The notes below the pieces were generated by a model that saw only the letters and a program-made list of their open reading frames with translations, was not told where the DNA came from and did not search any database. A program made the position numbers and the translations under genes. A DNA stretch of 61,058 nt, taken from Sphingomonadales bacterium (GTDB lineage Bacteria > Pseudomonadota > Alphaproteobacteria > Sphingomonadales > Sphingomonadaceae). Every line of letters starts with the position of its first letter. The stretch's first letter is position 1. The stretch covers positions 1 to 61,058 of the forward strand of contig JAGWVC010000007.1 in NCBI GenBank assembly GCA_018971065.1, given 5' to 3'. Of this stretch, positions 7,455 to 15,891 are shown one piece after another.

Positions 7455-9011
7455 ATGGCCAACTCTCCCGATCCTGCCGCACCAGCCCCCACCGTTTCGG
7501 ATTTCGATCATGACCCCGCCACGGGGCTCGATCCGGACTGCGGCATTTCCCCCACCGTCTGGCGCCACGCCCGCGCCACCCGTGCGCACGTCGTCATCGA
7601 CGCGGCGGCCTATTTCGACCTGATGCAGGATGCCATGCTGCGCGCCCGGCAGCGCATCATGATGGTCGGCTGGGATTTCGACACCCGCATCCGCCTTGGC
7701 GGCGGCCGTCGCTGGTGGAACCTGCCGCGCCGTTCGCGTTTTCCCGCGCGGCTCGGCGCTTTCGTCATCTGGCTGTGCCGCCGCCGCCCGGCCTTGCGGG
7801 TCAAGGTGCTGAAATGGAACTTCGGCGCGCTGAAGTTCGTGTTTCGCGGCACCATGATCCTCGACCTGGCGCGCTGGTGGTGGTCGGACGGCGTCGATTT
7901 CCGCTTCGATGCCGCACACCCGCTGGGTTGCAGCCATCACCAGAAGATGGTGGTGATCGACGACAATTTCGCCGCGTGCGGCGGCATCGACATGACTTCG
8001 GACCGCTGGGACACGCCCCGGCATCTCGATAACGACCCGCGCCGTCGCCGCCCCTATGGCACGCGGCTGTACCGCCCCTGGCACGATGTCTCGGTGATGG
8101 TCGAAGGCGCCGCCGCCGCCGCGCTGGGCGAGCTCGGCCGCCTGCGCTGGCAGCAATCGGGGGGCGAGGCGATCCCGCCATGCCAGCCGCAGGACGATAC
8201 CGCCTGGCCCGAACGTCTCCGCGCCGAATTCACCGATGTCGAGATCGGCATCGCCCGCACCCGGGCGGGCTGGCGCAACTATGCCGAAGTGCGCGAGATC
8301 GAGGCGCTGTTCGTCGAGCATATCGCCCGCGCCCGCCGTTTCATCTATGCCGAAAGCCAGTACTTCGCCTCGCGCCGCGTGGCCGAGGCGATCGCCGCCC
8401 GGCTGGCGCAACCCGATCCGCCGGAGATCGTGCTGATCAACCCGCTCAACGCCGACGGCTGGTTGCAGCAGCAGGCGATGGACAGCGCCCGCGTTCGCCT
8501 GCTCCATGCGCTGGAAGCCTGCAACGGGGCGGACTGCTTCCGTGTCTTTGTGCCGCGCACCGCCGGCGGCACCCCCATCTATGTCCACGCCAAGCTGATG
8601 ATCGTCGATGACGAGGTGCTGCGGGTCGGTTCGGCGAACATGAACAACCGCTCGATGGGGCTGGACAGCGAGTGCGACGTGTTCATGGATGCCGCCCGCC
8701 CGGGCAACGGCCACATCGTGCCGGCGATCACCGCACTGCGCCACCGCCTGCTGGCCGAGCATCTCGGCCACGACGAAACGATTGTTTCCGATCGCCTCGC
8801 GCAGGGCATGGGGATGGCCCAACTGATCGATTCGCTGCCGCGCACAGGCAAGTATCTGGAACCTTTTGCCTTGCGTCCGTTGACCGATGCGGAGAAAGCG
8901 ATTGCCGACACCGCGCTGCTCGACGCCGAACGGCCCGAGGAAATCTTCGAGCCGATGGCGCGGCGGCGCGGATTGTTCCGGCGCGGCGGACTGCTGCGCA
9001 AGCCGGCCTAG
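7455..9011 (+). CDS. Phospholipase D-family phosphatidyltransferase/hydrolase
   Basis: PLD-superfamily protein of 518 residues with two HKD motifs, the hallmark of the pseudo-dimeric active site. The first is His162, Lys164, Asp169 (HHQKMVVIDD) and the second is His378, Lys380, Asp385 (HAKLMIVDDE), each followed by the usual Gly/Ser-Asn strand. No clear N-terminal membrane segments are present, unlike classical ClsA cardiolipin synthases, so it is closer to cytosolic or peripheral PLD proteins that act on phospholipids. AGGAG precedes the ATG. It ends 28 bases before folE, but the two have no obvious functional link. Cardiolipin synthesis or phospholipid turnover are both possible. Confidence 0.88.
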   Translation: MANSPDPAAPAPTVSDFDHDPATGLDPDCGISPTVWRHARATRAHVVIDAAAYFDLMQDAMLRARQRIMMVGWDFDTRIRLGGGRRWWNLPRRSRFPARLGAFVIWLCRRRPALRVKVLKWNFGALKFVFRGTMILDLARWWWSDGVDFRFDAAHPLGCSHHQKMVVIDDNFAACGGIDMTSDRWDTPRHLDNDPRRRRPYGTRLYRPWHDVSVMVEGAAAAALGELGRLRWQQSGGEAIPPCQPQDDTAWPERLRAEFTDVEIGIARTRAGWRNYAEVREIEALFVEHIARARRFIYAESQYFASRRVAEAIAARLAQPDPPEIVLINPLNADGWLQQQAMDSARVRLLHALEACNGADCFRVFVPRTAGGTPIYVHAKLMIVDDEVLRVGSANMNNRSMGLDSECDVFMDAARPGNGHIVPAITALRHRLLAEHLGHDETIVSDRLAQGMGMAQLIDSLPRTGKYLEPFALRPLTDAEKAIADTALLDAERPEEIFEPMARRRGLFRRGGLLRKPA

Positions 9012-9039
9012 AACGCCGGATTGAGGGAGACGAATTTCG

Positions 9040-9651
9040 ATGAGCAAGCACGATCACGATGCGGAAACCGTCGCCGGCGACAGCAAGATTCCTGTCCCCG
9101 ATGAAGTGCAGGACGCCATCCGCACCCTGATCCGCTGGTCGGGCGACGATCCCACCCGCGAAGGCCTGCTCGATACGCCCAAGCGCGTCGCCCGCGCCTG
9201 GCGCGAATATTGCCAGGGCTATGACGAGGACCCGGCCTACCACCTCTCGCGCCAGTTCGCCGAAGTCGGCGGCTACAACGAGCTGGTCCTGCTCAAGGAC
9301 ATCCCGTTCCAGTCGCACTGCGAGCACCACATGGCGCCGATCACCGGCAAGGCTGCCATTGCCTATATGCCGCGCGACAGCGTCGTCGGCATCTCCAAGC
9401 TTGCCCGCGTCCTCCACGCCTTCGCCCGCCGCCTCCAGATCCAGGAACGGCTGACGGCGGAAGTCGCGCAGTGCATCTGGGACAACCTCAAGCCCCACGG
9501 CGTCGCGGTGGTGATCGAGGCGCAGCACGGCTGCATGACCGGGCGCGGCGTCCGCACCCCCGGCGTCGGCATGATCACCAGCCGCCTGATGGGCTGCTTC
9601 CTCGACGACCCCCGCAGCCGCAAGGAAGTGCTGGGCCTGATGGGGTATTGA
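9040..9651 (+). CDS. folE: GTP cyclohydrolase I
   Basis: Converts GTP to 7,8-dihydroneopterin triphosphate, the first step of tetrahydrofolate synthesis. It is 203 residues, a standard length for type IA. The zinc ligands Cys94 and His97 (in SHCEHHM) and Cys165 (in AQHGCMTGRG) are all present, as are the GTP-binding GISKLARV and ITSRLMGCF stretches. GAGGGAGA lies before the ATG. The enzyme is a cytosolic homodecamer in other bacteria. Confidence 0.97.
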   Translation: MSKHDHDAETVAGDSKIPVPDEVQDAIRTLIRWSGDDPTREGLLDTPKRVARAWREYCQGYDEDPAYHLSRQFAEVGGYNELVLLKDIPFQSHCEHHMAPITGKAAIAYMPRDSVVGISKLARVLHAFARRLQIQERLTAEVAQCIWDNLKPHGVAVVIEAQHGCMTGRGVRTPGVGMITSRLMGCFLDDPRSRKEVLGLMGY

Positions 9652-9740
9652 TGGCGGGGATGGCGATGCGGCAGTGGCGTTAAGGTGAATTCGGGTTTTA
9701 CTCGGAGTTCTCGCCGCCTCATGGGAGTTATTTTTGGCTC

Positions 9741-10694
9741 ATGAACCCCTACGAATCCTTTACTAGCGCTAGGCCGTCAGTTCATCGACTCTATTATGGC
9801 GCTTTTATTCAGGCGTCATTTCAGATTGACCTTAATGCAATAGTGATCCCGATGCGTGCTGTGGGAACGGATCATCTTGTCGATTACGGAAGCGAATATC
9901 ACAGTCAGTTCTTCAAAGAGCCGCTGGGGCAGGAAGCGCGCGGATTTTTTAGTAAGCACGGTCAGGACAGTCTTCCGATCATCTCTGTAGTGACGGTTCC
10001 GCAGGAGGATGATGAGCCTTCCTCCCTTGGCCAAGCCTCTCGCCCTGTCTTTGATCGCGCAGAGCAAGCGATCTCTTGGATCTCCGGCAACTTCCCTACT
10101 CCTTTCATGGAGTTTGTTGCTCTGCAATCGGGCGTGTTTGGCAGCTTTATCCCACCCAGCGAGACTCGTCGTTTACATCTGAGTTTCGGTGACCATTCTG
10201 CAGAGCAACAGGACCGAGTGGACGCACTCATTGAGGCAGCCAGCTTGAATGAGCGATTCTCGTTCGGCCTTTCGATGTATCGCGACGCCACACACGAGCG
10301 TAACCCGCAGTTTCAGATTGCGAGGCTCTTTAGCGTTTTGGAATCATTTGCTTACGCACTGAAAGGTGGAGGTAGGGGGTCGCGTGCGGCGGTCCGCAAG
10401 ATGTTGGGCGTTGAAAGCGCGACAGGAGAAACAGTATTGGCGGACGGGCGAAAGATCAGGTTCGAACGTATCGAACTCGCTGGCCGCTTACGGGACAAGC
10501 TGTTTCATGGTGTGCCATTCGAGCCAAAAGATTTATCGCCTGAGTGGCGCGACGGGTTTGATTTGATCCAAGATCATCCAGAGCAGCTCATTCATAGCCT
10601 TAAAGGTGACTGTGAGCTCGAGATTGCGCGTTGGGCAAGCGGTGCCTCATTTGCAAGAGCTGCCGCAGAGAGTAAGGGAGAACTATCCGATTAA
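9741..10694 (+). CDS. Uncharacterised protein with a candidate C-terminal HEPN motif, lower GC
   Basis: A protein of 317 residues that I do not recognise as a named family. The base composition is clearly less GC-rich than every neighbour and codons such as TTA, ATA and AGT appear, which suggests recent transfer. In the C-terminal third, LRDKLFHG contains Arg251-x4-His256, the R-x4-6-H signature of HEPN ribonucleases, set in a predicted helical region (about 190-310) as in Apea-like HEPN proteins. The N-terminal half has mixed beta/alpha character without signal peptide or membrane segments. HEPN proteins often serve in abortive infection or toxin systems, but no antitoxin or nucleotidyltransferase partner is adjacent. 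Function is therefore open. Confidence 0.7.
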   Translation: MNPYESFTSARPSVHRLYYGAFIQASFQIDLNAIVIPMRAVGTDHLVDYGSEYHSQFFKEPLGQEARGFFSKHGQDSLPIISVVTVPQEDDEPSSLGQASRPVFDRAEQAISWISGNFPTPFMEFVALQSGVFGSFIPPSETRRLHLSFGDHSAEQQDRVDALIEAASLNERFSFGLSMYRDATHERNPQFQIARLFSVLESFAYALKGGGRGSRAAVRKMLGVESATGETVLADGRKIRFERIELAGRLRDKLFHGVPFEPKDLSPEWRDGFDLIQDHPEQLIHSLKGDCELEIARWASGASFARAAAESKGELSD

Positions 10695-10843
10695 CCGCCG
10701 TACAGTCCGCCGCGTCGAAACCAATTCGGCTTATCTAAATGACTCAATGGCTCAATTTCGAAACATTTATGCCATGAGGTAGGGGCACAAGACTGGCAGG
10801 AACGGCCTTCCATTCAGTCGTGCCACAAATTCGTAAATCGCCT

Positions 10844-11197
10844 CTAGACCGGCCAGTCCCAGCGCCGCCCGGCAAAGATCATCGCGTAAGTTCCAACAAC
10901 CGCCAGCACCGCGCCGGCGGCCACGCTCAGCCCGATCCCGGCCCCGCGCCGAAACATCGCGGCCATCAGCGCGAACGCCGGCAGCGCCGCCGCCACATAC
11001 AGCGCCGTCCCCGCCATGAAGTCCGCCGCGCGCGCCGGGTCATGCGTGTCACGCCACAGCCAGGCCAGCGCCAGCAGGCTGGTCAACGGCAGCGCCGCCA
11101 CCAGCCCGCCCCAACCGGGGCTGCGCCGGGCAATCTCGGAAGCAGCGGCGATCAACAGCCCCGAAACCAGCGCCTTGATCGCCAACTGCCCCCACAT
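10844..11197 (-). CDS. DUF3147-family small membrane protein
   Basis: A protein of 117 residues with four hydrophobic segments (about 5-22, 28-47, 60-80 and 88-110), matching DUF3147 inner-membrane proteins whose role is unknown. The start is 2 bases after the stop of the peroxiredoxin gene, so the two form a tight operon and are probably translationally coupled. A membrane role related to redox stress would be inference only. Confidence 0.75.
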   Translation of the reverse strand: MWGQLAIKALVSGLLIAAASEIARRSPGWGGLVAALPLTSLLALAWLWRDTHDPARAADFMAGTALYVAAALPAFALMAAMFRRGAGIGLSVAAGAVLAVVGTYAMIFAGRRWDWPV

Positions 11198-11199
11198 GA

Positions 11200-11679
11200 T
11201 TACAGGTTTTCCAGCACGTGCTCGGCGGCCGAAACCTTGAACTCGCCCGGCGCTTCCACGAACAGTTGCTCCACGGTGCCGTCGTTGACGACCATCGCGA
11301 ACCGCTGCCCGCGCTTGCCGATGCCGGCGCCGGAAAGGTCCAGGGTCAGCCCCAGTGCCTCGGCGAACGCGCCGGTGCCGTCACCCAGCATGGTCACGTC
11401 GGCCGAGCCGGAAGCGCGGCCCCACGCGCCCATCACGAAGCCGTCGTTGACCGCGGTGCAGACGATCTCGTCCACGCCCTTGTCCTTCAGTGCGGCGGCG
11501 TTCTGCACATAGCCCGGCAGGTGCTTGGCCGAGCAGGTCGGCGTGAACGCGCCCGGCACCGAGAACAGCACCACCTTCTTGCCGGCGAAATATTCGCCCG
11601 CCTGCACCGCTTCGGGGCCGTTCTCGGTTGCCTTGTTCAGCTTCACGTCGGGCAGCTTGTCGCCAACGGCAATGGTCAT
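11200..11679 (-). CDS. Peroxiredoxin, Prx5/AhpE-like
   Basis: Thiol peroxidase of 159 residues reducing hydrogen peroxide and organic hydroperoxides. The peroxidatic Cys49 lies in PGAFTPTCSAKHLPGY, the classic Prx5 active-site loop, with Thr46 and the later conserved Arg of the catalytic triad (GKRGQRF). The ATG at 11679 has AAGGAGA about 7 bases upstream. It is the first gene of a two-gene operon with the DUF3147 protein. Reduction in vivo by glutaredoxin or thioredoxin is expected from the family. Confidence 0.93.
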   Translation of the reverse strand: MTIAVGDKLPDVKLNKATENGPEAVQAGEYFAGKKVVLFSVPGAFTPTCSAKHLPGYVQNAAALKDKGVDEIVCTAVNDGFVMGAWGRASGSADVTMLGDGTGAFAEALGLTLDLSGAGIGKRGQRFAMVVNDGTVEQLFVEAPGEFKVSAAEHVLENL

Positions 11680-11887
11680 GACTTTCTCCTTTGATGATCT
11701 TGCAAATCGCGCGGCATCTGTCGTCCGCTATCCCGCCTCGTAGCCCCGCCGCGCGCCCGGCGCCAGACCCATCGCAAGCCGGCATGGACGTCGCAGCAAG
11801 CCCGCTGACCTGTCTCGAATTAAAACAACGTTAATATTTGTTAAACAGTTAACGCAATGTCCGCATAACCTGGTTGATGTCACCTTG

Positions 11888-11920
11888 CCCGGGCATGGGG
11901 TGGGGTATCCCGTGCCCGGG
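11888..11920 (+). promoter_or_regulatory. 12-bp hairpin overlapping the ribosome binding site of the next gene
   Basis: CCCGGGCATGGG (11888-11899) pairs with CCCGTGCCCGGG (11909-11920) with a single G-U pair and a 9-base loop. The right arm ends in the GGG of the GGGAGA ribosome binding site for the ATG at 11930, so in the mRNA the site would be partly buried. This could restrain translation or act as a temperature- or factor-dependent switch, or it could be a DNA operator. Confidence 0.5.
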
Positions 11921-11929
11921 AGATTTCAC

Positions 11930-12433
11930 ATGACCATGCTGCCACGGGTTGCGACCCTCGTTGCCGCACTATCGCTGGGTTGGGCGATTCCCGCCAGCGC
12001 CGCCGAAACCAGTGCCACCAATGCCGCAAAGCTGCGCCGCCTCGACATCATGCTGATGGTCACCAGCCTACGCTGCCGCAGCGGTGACGACAACTTCCAG
12101 GCCGATTTCCAGGCCTTCGAATCCGGCCACATCGCCGAGCTCAACGGCGCCGCCAAGGCACTGCGCGGCGATCTCGTCGCCCATTATGGCTCGCGCGGCG
12201 CCGATCGCGAGCTTGACCGCATGAGTACCACGATGGCCAACACCTATGGCAACGGCCACCCGTGGCTGGGCTGCCGCGAGCTGAAGCAGGCCACGCGCCT
12301 GTTGGCCGATGCGCAGGGGGTGGAACCGCTGCTGGCCGTCGCCGACGAGCTGCTCCAGGGCGACGGCGCCCAGTCCGCCGGGGCGCCCGCTGCCGCATCC
12401 GCGCCCACGCTGGCTTATGCGGTCGAGCCCTGA
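11930..12433 (+). CDS. Small exported protein of unknown function
   Basis: A protein of 167 residues with a Sec signal peptide (MTMLPRVATLVAALSLGWAI, cleavage after PASA). The mature part is helical, with two cysteines (in LRCRSG and LGCREL) that could form a disulfide, and an Ala/Pro-rich tail. The ATG at 11930 follows GGGAGA; the longer open frame from 11885 would place extra residues in front of the signal peptide. I know similar short sphingomonad proteins only as hypothetical. It stands alone upstream of ahcY, and its leader has a strong hairpin covering the ribosome binding site. Confidence 0.75.
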   Translation: MTMLPRVATLVAALSLGWAIPASAAETSATNAAKLRRLDIMLMVTSLRCRSGDDNFQADFQAFESGHIAELNGAAKALRGDLVAHYGSRGADRELDRMSTTMANTYGNGHPWLGCRELKQATRLLADAQGVEPLLAVADELLQGDGAQSAGAPAAASAPTLAYAVEP

Positions 12434-12443
12434 CCTTCACGCC

Positions 12444-12463
12444 ATATAAAGAAATCTTTATAT
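12444..12463. promoter_or_regulatory. SahR-like operator upstream of ahcY
   Basis: ATATAAAGA-AA-TCTTTATAT is a perfect 9+2+9 palindrome, very AT-rich in a GC-rich background, 100 bases before the ahcY start. Its ATAAAGA/TCTTTAT half-sites resemble, as I recall it, the motif of the ArsR-family regulator SahR, which controls the methionine/S-adenosylhomocysteine cycle in several proteobacteria. The regulator gene is not in this window. Confidence 0.65.
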
Positions 12464-12562
12464 TTGCTTCGGGGGTCGGAAACGGCTAGGGGCCGGTCAT
12501 CCCGCGCCCCGCCCGAAAGCATCCGCAATCGGCCCGGGCGCGCCCTATGGAGTGAACGCCCC

Positions 12563-13972
12563 GTGGCCACCGTTGCTGAAAAAGACTACGTCATCGCCGA
12601 CATCGCCCTGGCTGATTTCGGCCGCGCCGAGATCCGCATCGCCGAAACCGAAATGCCCGGCCTCATGGCCCTGCGCGAGGAATTCGGCGCGTCGCAGCCG
12701 CTCAAGGGCGCCCGCGTCACCGGCTCGCTGCACATGACGATCCAGACCGCGGTGCTCATCGAAACCCTCGTCGCGCTCGGCGCCGAAGTCCGCTGGGCCA
12801 CCTGCAACATCTTCTCCACGCAGGACCACGCCGCCGCCGCCATCGCCATCGCCGGCATCCCGGTGTTTGCGGTCAAGGGCGAAAGCCTCGCCGACTACTG
12901 GGACTATGTGGGCAGCATCTTCGACTGGGATGACGGCACCGGCCGCACCGCCAACATGATCCTCGACGACGGTGGCGACGCCACCATGTTCGCGCTCTGG
13001 GGCGCCCGCGTCGAAGCCGGCGAACCGCTGTTCGAGCCGAGCAACGCCGAGGAGATCGAGTTCGTCCGCGCGCTCACCGCGTTCCTCAAGAAGAAGCCCG
13101 GCTACCTCACCATGTCGGTCGCCCACATCAAGGGCGTCTCGGAAGAGACCACCACCGGCGTCCACCGCCTCTACCAGATCGCCAAGGACGGCAAGCTGCC
13201 GTTCCCCGCCATCAACGTCAACGACAGCGTTACCAAGTCGAAGTTCGACAACCTCTACGGCTGCAAGGAATCGCTGGTTGACGCCATCCGCCGCGCCACC
13301 GACGTCATGCTCGCCGGCAAGGTCGCCTGCGTCGCCGGCTTCGGCGATGTCGGCAAGGGCAGCGCCGCCAGCCTCCGCAACGGCGGCGCCCGCGTCATGG
13401 TCACCGAGATCGACCCCATCTGCGCGCTCCAGGCCGCGATGGAAGGCTATGAAGTCGTGACGATGGAAGAGGCCGTTACCCGCGCCGATATCTTCGTCAC
13501 CGCCACCGGCAACGAAGGCGTCATCACCGCCGAGCACATGAAGGGGATGCGCCCGATGAGCATCGTCTGCAACATCGGCCACTTCGACAGCGAGATCCAG
13601 ATCGCCGCGCTCGACAACTACCAGTGGACCGAGGTCAAGCCCGGCACCGACCTGGTGACGTTCCCCGACGGCAAGCAGATCATCGTCCTCGCCAAGGGCC
13701 GCCTGGTTAACCTCGGCTGCGCCACCGGCCACCCCAGCTTCGTGATGAGCGCCAGCTTCACCAACCAGACGCTCGCCCAGATCGAACTGTTCACCAAGAG
13801 CAGCCAGTACAAGAACGAAGTCTACGTCCTGCCCAAGCACCTCGACGAAAAGGTCGCCGCGCTCCACCTCGAAAAGCTCGGCGTCAAGCTGACCAAGCTG
13901 TCGAAGAAGCAGGCCGACTACATCGGCGTCAGCACCGAAGGCCCGTTCAAGCCCGACCACTACCGCTATTGA
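12563..13972 (+). CDS. ahcY: Adenosylhomocysteinase
   Basis: Reversibly splits S-adenosylhomocysteine to adenosine and homocysteine, keeping methyltransferases free of product inhibition. It is 469 residues, of the longer bacterial form with the roughly 40-residue insertion. Recognisable elements are [12 protein letters not shown] near the N-terminus, the substrate region [13 protein letters not shown], the NAD-binding GFGDVGKG and the C-terminal KPDHYRY that completes the neighbour's NAD site. The start is taken as GTG at 12563 because GGAG lies 10 bases upstream and family homology begins at ATVAEKDYV; upstream in-frame codons code for atypical sequence. It is preceded by a palindromic operator and followed by a strong terminator. 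Confidence 0.97.
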   Translation: MATVAEKDYVIADIALADFGRAEIRIAETEMPGLMALREEFGASQPLKGARVTGSLHMTIQTAVLIETLVALGAEVRWATCNIFSTQDHAAAAIAIAGIPVFAVKGESLADYWDYVGSIFDWDDGTGRTANMILDDGGDATMFALWGARVEAGEPLFEPSNAEEIEFVRALTAFLKKKPGYLTMSVAHIKGVSEETTTGVHRLYQIAKDGKLPFPAINVNDSVTKSKFDNLYGCKESLVDAIRRATDVMLAGKVACVAGFGDVGKGSAASLRNGGARVMVTEIDPICALQAAMEGYEVVTMEEAVTRADIFVTATGNEGVITAEHMKGMRPMSIVCNIGHFDSEIQIAALDNYQWTEVKPGTDLVTFPDGKQIIVLAKGRLVNLGCATGHPSFVMSASFTNQTLAQIELFTKSSQYKNEVYVLPKHLDEKVAALHLEKLGVKLTKLSKKQADYIGVSTEGPFKPDHYRY

Positions 13973-13975
13973 GCG

Positions 13976-14017
13976 AAAGGGGTGCAGGGGGGGGGAACAT
14001 CGCCCCTGCACCCCTTT
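13976..14017 (+). terminator. Terminator of ahcY
   Basis: AAAGGGGTGCAGGGG (13976-13990) pairs perfectly over 15 bp with CCCCTGCACCCCTTT (14003-14017), starting 4 bases after the ahcY stop. The stem ends in TTTCCTT. It may also stop the minus-strand cassette that ends at 14085. Confidence 0.85.
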
Positions 14018-14084
14018 CCTTATTCGCGGTCCCGCCCCTGATCCGGTGCCGGGGTTGTTCCTTCCCTCGGCACCCGCCAGCCGC

Positions 14085-15068
14085 TCAGCGCTTCTTGCGC
14101 ACCGCCCGCTTCGTGGCAGGAGCCGGCGGCGGATAGTCCGCGTTGGTCAGCGGCCTGTCGATCTCGGCGGTCACCGCGGATGAAACCGGCGCCAGGATCA
14201 ACGTGTCGAGCAACGCCTGGATTTGCCCGCGCGTCGGCTTCGGCCCCAGCAGGGCGTTGACCATTCCCACGCGCTTGGTCTGGCCGGTGAAGCAACCCAT
14301 GCCCAACGCTTCGCCCGCGATCGCGTCGCGGAACGGCGCCACGGTCACCCCGGCCCCGTTCACCCTGGTGATCCGCAGCGACAGCGGCACCGAGTCCGGC
14401 GCGGCAGGCTGGCTGGTTGGCGTGGCATATTCGAAATTGCGCCCCGGCGTCATCCTGACCACATAACGGTCGTCATGGACCAGCGACTTGCGGTCCAGCG
14501 CATAGGCAATCTGGATTTCGTCGGCGCAGAGCAGAAAGCGGTAGCGCAGCTCGATCGCGGCGCTGCGATAGCCATGCCCAGCCTGCTCACCATCTTCATA
14601 ATGCAGCGTATAGGATTTGATCGCGCCTTGCGGTTTGACGAAGGAAGGCTGCCAATCAACGGAATGGACAGTCATGCCCGGCCTGACACGGCTGTTCCGG
14701 TCAATCGCTTCGTTTGCCTGGGCCAGGGTCATGAAACTGGCGCAGGAGAAATATTCCAGTTTTGTCTCAGCAGGGATCGTCGGCACATGCTCCCTCCATT
14801 CCTTTTCGATCGCCAGGTAGGCTTTGTCCTGCCCATTTTGCATATCCACCGGCCCGATCGGACCCGTGATGTAGAAGTATTTGCGAGCACTCGCCGGAGA
14901 GTATGCACTGCCGAAGCCAGCACTCGCGGAGCAGAAATTGTATTGAGCGGCAGGCTGGGCGGCGGCGTCGACGGACAGGATGGCCACGCCCATTGCCGCC
15001 GCAATCGCCAAGGACAGCCTGCCCGCACGCGGAATGTGCACGGCCGGCAGGATTGCGCATTTCACCAT
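14085..15068 (-). CDS. Exported protein of unknown function
   Basis: A protein of 327 residues. A signal peptide with a long n-region (hydrophobic part LSLAIAAAMGVAILSV) is followed by cleavage near DAAAQ. The mature part has four cysteines and a basic C-terminal tail (KRAVRKKR); no known domain is recognised. Its ATG overlaps the stop of the upstream glycine-rich gene in TGATG, so the two are translationally coupled and probably function together at the cell surface or in the periplasm. It is the last gene of a three-gene minus-strand cassette between ahcY and divL. Confidence 0.75.
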   Translation of the reverse strand: MVKCAILPAVHIPRAGRLSLAIAAAMGVAILSVDAAAQPAAQYNFCSASAGFGSAYSPASARKYFYITGPIGPVDMQNGQDKAYLAIEKEWREHVPTIPAETKLEYFSCASFMTLAQANEAIDRNSRVRPGMTVHSVDWQPSFVKPQGAIKSYTLHYEDGEQAGHGYRSAAIELRYRFLLCADEIQIAYALDRKSLVHDDRYVVRMTPGRNFEYATPTSQPAAPDSVPLSLRITRVNGAGVTVAPFRDAIAGEALGMGCFTGQTKRVGMVNALLGPKPTRGQIQALLDTLILAPVSSAVTAEIDRPLTNADYPPPAPATKRAVRKKR

Positions 15069-15805
15069 CAGTTTTCTCCCAAAATTGTCAGTCGCGCCAC
15101 GCCAGGGGAGCCAGTTCCGCCGCCGGACTGGCCCGGGTGCGAGGTGCCGCCCTGGCCACCGCCACCGGCGCCATTGCCCGAGGCAGCGGCACCGCCTTCC
15201 TGCCAGATGCCGCCTCGGCCGCCGTGCCCGATTTCAGCCCCGGTCATCGGATTGCTCAAGCTGCCTCCGTTGCCGCCCTGATCCCGGTTCGGATTGCCAT
15301 TGCCGGCGCCGCCTTTTCCGCCCTTGAGGAACGCGTACAGGTACCCCGAAACGCAGCGCCCGAAGGCCGTATCGCCCCCGTCCATGCCGGAAGCTGCCGA
15401 ACGGTGATCGATCGGCGATGTCGCGCCACCGCCACCGACACCGACCTTGATGTAATACCACGTCGGTTCCAGGCGGAACGACTTGAACTGGTATTCCCCG
15501 GCCGCCCCGCCTGCGCCGGTGTTGGACGTATCGTGTACATCCCCCGCTGCGCCGCCGCCGCCGCCGCCACTGATCATCTCGGCATCGACGGTCGCCGGAT
15601 GCCGAAGTTTGAAGGACCAGCTGCCTGGCTTGATATCCGCGCCGTTGACCAGCTCGATCGGTGCCATCTGCGCGCATACGCCTGGCGGCGATTGCGGATG
15701 CGCTGCTTCGTCAACCGGCGCCGTCGGCAATCCTTGCGCCACGGCCTGCCCACCCTGGGCGAAAACGGCCAGAATTGCAGACAAAATCCATCCCGACTTG
15801 TGCAT
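15068..15805 (-). CDS. Exported glycine-rich protein
   Basis: A protein of 245 residues. The signal peptide (MHKSGWILSAILAVFAQGG, cleavage after AVA) is followed by about 60 ordinary residues, then from about residue 80 a glycine-rich domain with repeated GGxGG blocks. The repeated pattern of Gly runs, an aromatic strand (EYQFKSFRL, WYYIKVGVGGGG) and further Gly runs resembles the glycine-rich domains of phage adhesin tips and polyglycine-II lattices, which suggests a surface adhesin or binding module. The ATG at 15805 is preferred because GGAGAG lies 8 bases upstream; an ATG at 15811 would be only 2 bases from it. It is coupled to the downstream exported protein. Confidence 0.75.
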   Translation of the reverse strand: MHKSGWILSAILAVFAQGGQAVAQGLPTAPVDEAAHPQSPPGVCAQMAPIELVNGADIKPGSWSFKLRHPATVDAEMISGGGGGGAAGDVHDTSNTGAGGAAGEYQFKSFRLEPTWYYIKVGVGGGGATSPIDHRSAASGMDGGDTAFGRCVSGYLYAFLKGGKGGAGNGNPNRDQGGNGGSLSNPMTGAEIGHGGRGGIWQEGGAAASGNGAGGGGQGGTSHPGQSGGGTGSPGVARLTILGEN

Positions 15806-15891
15806 GGGCATCGCTCTCCTCAAACTCGCGCCCAAGGCTGCCAAGAAGCAATTCACTATCCCATCCCGGAATGTATGGTGGCGACGGATTT

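Noticed and set aside
9741..10694. Toxin-antitoxin pair or larger defence island at the low-GC gene
   Set aside because: No small antitoxin, MNT-type nucleotidyltransferase or other defence gene is adjacent. The flanks are folE and a peroxiredoxin operon, so only a solitary gene can be claimed.
11821..11865. Possible CtrA binding site in the TTAA-rich stretch upstream of the small exported protein
   Set aside because: The TTAA half-sites are spaced 6 and 4 bases apart, not the 7 required for TTAA-N7-TTAA.
12464..12562. S-adenosylhomocysteine riboswitch before ahcY
   Set aside because: The leader has some pairing but I could not match the conserved core of the riboswitch as I remember it, so it is reported only as a structured leader.
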